Assembly (NCBI GenBank): GCA_036011305.1
Contig: DASCNA010000019.1
Span: 1 to 10,039, forward strand
Direction: 5' to 3'
Length of the DNA: 10,039 bases
Source: DASCNA01 sp036011305
Lineage (GTDB): Bacteria > Verrucomicrobiota > Lentisphaeria > Victivallales > GWF2-38-69
Under the pieces are notes generated by a model. The model searched no databases. It had not been told where the DNA came from and saw only the letters and a list, made by a program, of their open reading frames with translations. Below, in pieces: positions 7,908 through 10,039 of the stretch (position 1 is the stretch's first letter; each line of letters begins with the position of its first letter). A program made the position numbers and the translations under genes.

Positions 7908-8105
7908 TCAAAATCCTGTTAAAAATCTTATAATTCTCTGACTTCCAAAATCTACCAAACCTACAAAAACCGTAACTGCTACAATAGCAACTAAAACAAT
8001 AATAGTTGATCTAAAAAGCTCTTGTCTTGTAGGCCATGTACATTTATACAGTTCTTCTATAGTACCGTTAATAAACTTTCTTATATTTGTTAGCCATTTA
8101 GTCAT
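7908..8105 (-). CDS. secE: Preprotein translocase subunit SecE
   Basis: SecE (65 residues) clamps the SecY channel in the inner membrane. It has a short amphipathic N-terminal helix, the conserved ECTWPTR-like segment seen as YKCTWPTRQELFRST at 20-34, and one membrane helix at about 34-55 (IIVLVAIVAVTVFVGLV). This is the short, single-helix form found in most bacteria, not the three-helix enterobacterial form. The ATG at 8105 is chosen because the frame upstream runs through the tRNA-Trp gene and has no believable start between tRNA and this ATG. No Shine-Dalgarno is visible: the 13 bases between the tRNA CCA and the ATG read GATAATAATAATT. nusG follows after 31 bases. Confidence 0.95.
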   Translation of the reverse strand: MTKWLTNIRKFINGTIEELYKCTWPTRQELFRSTIIVLVAIVAVTVFVGLVDFGSQRIIRFLTGF

Positions 8106-8118
8106 AATTATTATTATC

Positions 8119-8194
8119 TGGCAGGTGAGACAGGGATCGAACCTGCGACCTGCGGTTTTGGAGACCGCTGCTCTACCAGCTGAGCTACTCACCT
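8119..8194 (-). tRNA. tRNA-Trp (anticodon CCA)
   Basis: It is 76 bases long with the encoded 3' CCA (8121-8119). The acceptor stem AGGTGAG pairs fully with CTCACCT, the discriminator is G, and the D arm AGCTCAGCTGGTAGAGC is standard. The anticodon stem GCGGT/ACCGC holds the loop CTCCAAA with anticodon CCA, which reads UGG. The T arm GCAGG-TTCGATC-CCTGT is normal, with a terminal G-U. The discriminator G matches bacterial tRNA-Trp. It sits between rpmG (16 bases) and secE (13 bases), so it must be cut out of the operon transcript. Confidence 0.98.
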
Positions 8195-8210
8195 ACAATT
8201 TAAAATTTTA

Positions 8211-8363
8211 TTATTTTGTTTCTCTGTGAACTGTATGTTTTTTTTCAAATCTACAGTATTTTTTCTTTTCTATCCTACCAGGAGTATTTCTTTTTTCCTT
8301 CATAGTAGTATAGTTTCGCCTTTTACATTCTGTACAGGCTAATGTAATAATTTCTCTAGACAT
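8211..8363 (-). CDS. rpmG: 50S ribosomal protein L33
   Basis: This 50-residue protein of the large subunit sits near the E site. The minus strand from ATG at 8363 reads MSREIITLACTECKRRNYTT, continues through NTPGRIEKKKYC, and ends HTVHRETK, followed by TAA. That is the L33 pattern. The first zinc-ribbon pair is present (Cys10, Cys13), but only one Cys of the second pair remains (Cys37); position 40, Cys in four-Cys forms, is Glu. It therefore lies between zinc-binding and zinc-free L33 types and may bind zinc weakly or not at all. AAGGTG stands 6 bases before the ATG. It lies between tuf and tRNA-Trp, a common place for rpmG. Confidence 0.96.
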   Translation of the reverse strand: MSREIITLACTECKRRNYTTMKEKRNTPGRIEKKKYCRFEKKHTVHRETK

Positions 8364-8386
8364 TTATGTCACCTTATTAAAGCTAA

Positions 8387-8413
8387 CCCGGGTGTCTCAT
8401 TGAGGCACTCGGG
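8387..8413. other. 12-pair hairpin between tuf and rpmG
   Basis: 8387-8398 and 8402-8413 form an inverted repeat around the 3-base loop ATT. On the plus strand the arms are CCCG-G-GTG-T-CTC and GAG-G-CAC-T-CGGG, so all twelve pairs form in plus-strand RNA, two of them as G-U wobbles. In minus-strand RNA, the direction of the operon, those two become A-C mismatches, leaving 4+3+3 strong pairs. It follows the tandem TAA-TAA stop of tuf and precedes rpmG by 23 bases. No U-run follows on the minus strand, so a full terminator is unlikely. A processing or stabilising element, or a weak attenuator that lets tuf be made in excess, is more plausible. Confidence 0.6.
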
Positions 8414-8443
8414 AATATTATTAATATTTAAAGTAACTTTTTA

Positions 8444-9637
8444 TTATTCAATAATTTCAGTTACTCTACCAGAAGCTACAGTTCTACCGCCTTCACGGAT
8501 AGCAAACTTCAATGTTTTTTCCATAGCTATTGGAACAATTAGTTCTACTTCAACAGTAGTATTATCACCAGGCATTACCATTTCTGTTCCTTCAGGAAGC
8601 TTTACAATACCTGTAACGTCAGTTGTTCTGAAGAAAAACTGAGGTCTGTAATTAGTAAAGAAAGGAGTGTGTCTTCCACCTTCTTCTTTAGATAATACAT
8701 AAATTTCGCCTTTAAACTTGCTATAAGGTTTAATTGTACCTGGCTTAGCAAGAACTTGTCCACGTTCAACATCGTCTTTTTTTGTTCCTCTAAGAAGACA
8801 ACCAACGTTATCACCGGCACGACCTTCGTCAAGAATTTTACGGAACATTTCAACACCGGTAACTGTGGTTTTAGCTGTAGGTTTGATACCAACTATTTCC
8901 ATAGCTTCGCCAGTTTTAACAATACCACGTTCAACTCTACCAGTCACAACAGTACCACGACCTTCAATTGAGAAGATATCTTCAATAGGCATTAAGAAAG
9001 GTTTATCAGTTGCACGTTCAGGCTCAGGAATATATTTATCAACGGCTTCCATAAGTTCAAAAACACAAGCAGTTGCATCACATTCTTCGCCTTCAGCTTC
9101 CATAGCTTTTAATGCAGAACCTTTAATGATTGGAACTTCGTCTCCATCATAATCATAGCTGCTTAAAAGTTCACGAACTTCCATTTCAACCAATTCGATA
9201 AGTTCATCATCATCAACTTGGTCTGTTTTATTCAAGAAAACAACAAGTGCAGGAACTCCAACCTGACGAGCTAAAAGGATATGCTCACGAGTTTGAGCCA
9301 TAGGCCCATCTGTAGCAGCGATAACAATAATAGCGCCATCCATTTGAGCAGCACCAGTAATCATGTTTTTTATATAGTCAGCATGGCCAGGACAGTCAAC
9401 ATGTGCATAGTGACGATGTTCTGTTTCATACTCAACATGTGCAGTATTAATAGTTATACCACGAGCTTTTTCTTCAGGAGCATTATCAATATCAGCATAA
9501 CTTCTGATTTCTCCGCCAAATTTTTTCTGCATAGCCATTGTAATAGCAGCAGTAAGAGTAGTTTTACCATGGTCAACGTGACCGATTGTACCAATATTGA
9601 CGTGTGGTTTTGTTCTTTCGAATTTTTCTTTAGCCAT
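8444..9637 (-). CDS. tuf: Translation elongation factor EF-Tu
   Basis: EF-Tu (397 residues, usual length) carries aminoacyl-tRNA to the ribosomal A site and hydrolyses GTP on codon recognition. The GTPase domain has the P-loop GHVDHGKT (19-26), the switch-I RGITI (59-63) with its effector Thr, DCPGH (81-85) with the catalytic His, NKTD (136-139) and GSAL near 172-175. Domains II and III follow, including RGTVVTGRVERG and the conserved GGRHTPFF and YRPQFFFRTTDVTG segments that form the tRNA and EF-Ts faces. No key residue is missing. GAGA and AAGGA lie 4-13 bases before the ATG, so the ribosome site is diffuse. It ends with two tandem TAA stops. tRNA-Thr(GGU) lies 78 bases upstream, as in the thrT-tufB pair of E. 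coli, and rpmG follows. Confidence 0.99.
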   Translation of the reverse strand: MAKEKFERTKPHVNIGTIGHVDHGKTTLTAAITMAMQKKFGGEIRSYADIDNAPEEKARGITINTAHVEYETEHRHYAHVDCPGHADYIKNMITGAAQMDGAIIVIAATDGPMAQTREHILLARQVGVPALVVFLNKTDQVDDDELIELVEMEVRELLSSYDYDGDEVPIIKGSALKAMEAEGEECDATACVFELMEAVDKYIPEPERATDKPFLMPIEDIFSIEGRGTVVTGRVERGIVKTGEAMEIVGIKPTAKTTVTGVEMFRKILDEGRAGDNVGCLLRGTKKDDVERGQVLAKPGTIKPYSKFKGEIYVLSKEEGGRHTPFFTNYRPQFFFRTTDVTGIVKLPEGTEMVMPGDNTTVEVELIVPIAMEKTLKFAIREGGRTVASGRVTEIIE

Positions 9638-9715
9638 GATTTCTCTTAATCCTTCTAGCTATTTAATTAATTATTCTTCAATTTTAATCTTTATAAAATG
9701 TTAATCATTATATAA

Positions 9716-9791
9716 TGGAGCCCACAACCGGATTTGAACCGGTGACCTCATCCTTACCAAGGATGTGCTCTGCCTACTGAGCTATGTGGGC
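9716..9791 (-). tRNA. tRNA-Thr (anticodon GGU)
   Basis: It is 76 bases long with encoded CCA (9718-9716). The acceptor GCCCACA pairs fully with TGTGGGC, and the discriminator is U. The anticodon stem CATCC/GGATG holds the loop TTGGTAA with anticodon GGU, which reads ACC and ACU. The T arm ACCGG-TTCAAAT-CCGGT is perfect. It stands directly ahead of tuf, with 78 A+T-rich bases between and no terminator hairpin seen, so the two are probably on one transcript. Confidence 0.98.
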
Positions 9792-9837
9792 ACCTGAAAC
9801 TTTTCCGATATGTCTAATAAGACAAAGAGCACCAATA

Positions 9838-9865
9838 AATATAAACAGATTTTTTTATTTTTCAA
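9838..9865 (-). promoter_or_regulatory. Candidate sigma-70-type promoter ahead of tRNA-Thr and tuf
   Basis: On the minus strand TTGAAA (9865-9860) is followed after 16 bases by TATATT (9843-9838). Each box has five of six consensus bases. The A-tract in the spacer is typical of strong promoters in A+T-rich genomes. Transcription would start near 9831, about 40 bases before tRNA-Thr. In such A+T-rich DNA chance matches are common, so the call rests mainly on its place between the two tRNAs. Confidence 0.4.
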
Positions 9866-9884
9866 TAAACTTTTCATAATTATC

Positions 9885-9969
9885 TGGTACTCGGGGGGGG
9901 ACTCGAACCCCCACGGATTACTCCACATGGCCCTCAACCATGCGCGTCTGCCAATTCCGCCACCCGAGC
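9885..9969 (-). tRNA. tRNA-Leu (anticodon GAG)
   Basis: It is an 85-base class II tRNA with encoded CCA (9887-9885) and discriminator A, as expected for Leu. The D arm follows the Leu pattern (TGGCGGAATTGGCAGACGC). The anticodon stem CATGG/CCATG holds the loop TTGAGGG with anticodon GAG, reading CUC and CUU. A long variable arm (GGA/TCC around GTAA) and a GGGGG/CCCCC T stem follow. The acceptor stem GCTCGGG/CCCGAGT starts with a G1-U72 wobble instead of a Watson-Crick pair. The 3' side contains eight consecutive C, a spot prone to sequencing error. Confidence 0.97.
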
Positions 9970-10039
9970 GACAAATTAAGCCATTTAACTTATCAACAAC
10001 TTAATATAATACAAATTCATTATTTAATTTTTTTATTTT

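Noticed and set aside
8106..8192. N-terminal extension of secE (94-residue reading frame starting inside the tRNA)
   Set aside because: The added residues are a translation of the tRNA-Trp gene; the conserved SecE part begins at the ATG at 8105.
8387..8413. Intrinsic terminator closing the tuf transcript
   Set aside because: No run of U follows on the minus strand, and on that strand two of twelve pairs are A-C mismatches; listed instead as a hairpin of unknown role.
8602..8892. Second minus-strand frame of 96 residues inside tuf
   Set aside because: It is an out-of-frame reading of EF-Tu codons; the EF-Tu frame is complete and conserved throughout.
9970..10039. Possible promoter ahead of tRNA-Leu
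   Set aside because: TATTAT and TATATT boxes exist on the minus strand, but no convincing -35 box lies 16-18 bases upstream and the region is extremely A+T-rich. A promoter may exist beyond the window edge.
1..10039. Novel defence, mobile or biosynthetic system
   Set aside because: Every base block is accounted for by conserved translation and transcription genes in a familiar order; no transposase, integrase, repeat array or unknown protein-coding gene was seen.

Overview
The window is one A+T-rich, tightly packed bacterial operon read entirely on the minus strand. In transcription order, from high to low coordinates, it runs tRNA-Leu(GAG), tRNA-Thr(GGU), tuf, rpmG, tRNA-Trp(CCA), secE, nusG, rplK, rplA, rplJ, rplL, rpoB and the 5' part of rpoC, which runs off the left edge. 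No credible gene lies on the plus strand and no gap exceeds about 130 bases. It is a core information-processing locus. I found no mobile element, phage gene, CRISPR array, defence system or accessory cluster.

Layout. 9716-9969: two tRNA genes with encoded CCA ends, with a candidate promoter between them. 8444-9637: EF-Tu. 7295-8363: ribosomal protein L33, tRNA-Trp, SecE and NusG, with tRNA-Trp only 16 and 13 bases from its neighbours. 5107-7205: the stalk and L1 proteins L11, L1, L10 and L12, in which L11/L1 and L1/L10 overlap. 1-4974: the beta and beta' subunits of RNA polymerase. Three hairpins mark likely control points: 8387-8413 (after tuf), 7227-7259 (in the L11 leader, perhaps an L1 autoregulatory site) and 5054-5081 (between rplL and rpoB, a probable attenuator separating ribosomal-protein output from RNA polymerase output).

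The products form one growth-rate-linked unit: EF-Tu delivers aminoacyl-tRNA, L11/L10/L12 form the GTPase-associated stalk that stimulates EF-Tu, L1 forms the E-site stalk, NusG couples transcription to translation, RpoB/RpoC are the polymerase core, and SecE belongs to the export channel.

Organism. The genes encode standard bacterial proteins. RpoB has 1275 residues, with an E. coli-sized C-terminal part and a shorter N-terminal part. Gene order (tRNA-Thr, tuf, tRNA-Trp, secE, nusG, rplKAJL, rpoBC) and the general look of NusG, EF-Tu and RpoB suggest, from memory of these families, the Planctomycetes-Verrucomicrobia-Chlamydiae/Lentisphaerota neighbourhood or a similar deep Gram-negative lineage. 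This placement is tentative.

The points most worth a second look are an Asn at the RpoB position equivalent to E. coli His526 (a rifampicin contact), the missing L10 leader, a secE with no visible Shine-Dalgarno right after a tRNA, and the hairpins.
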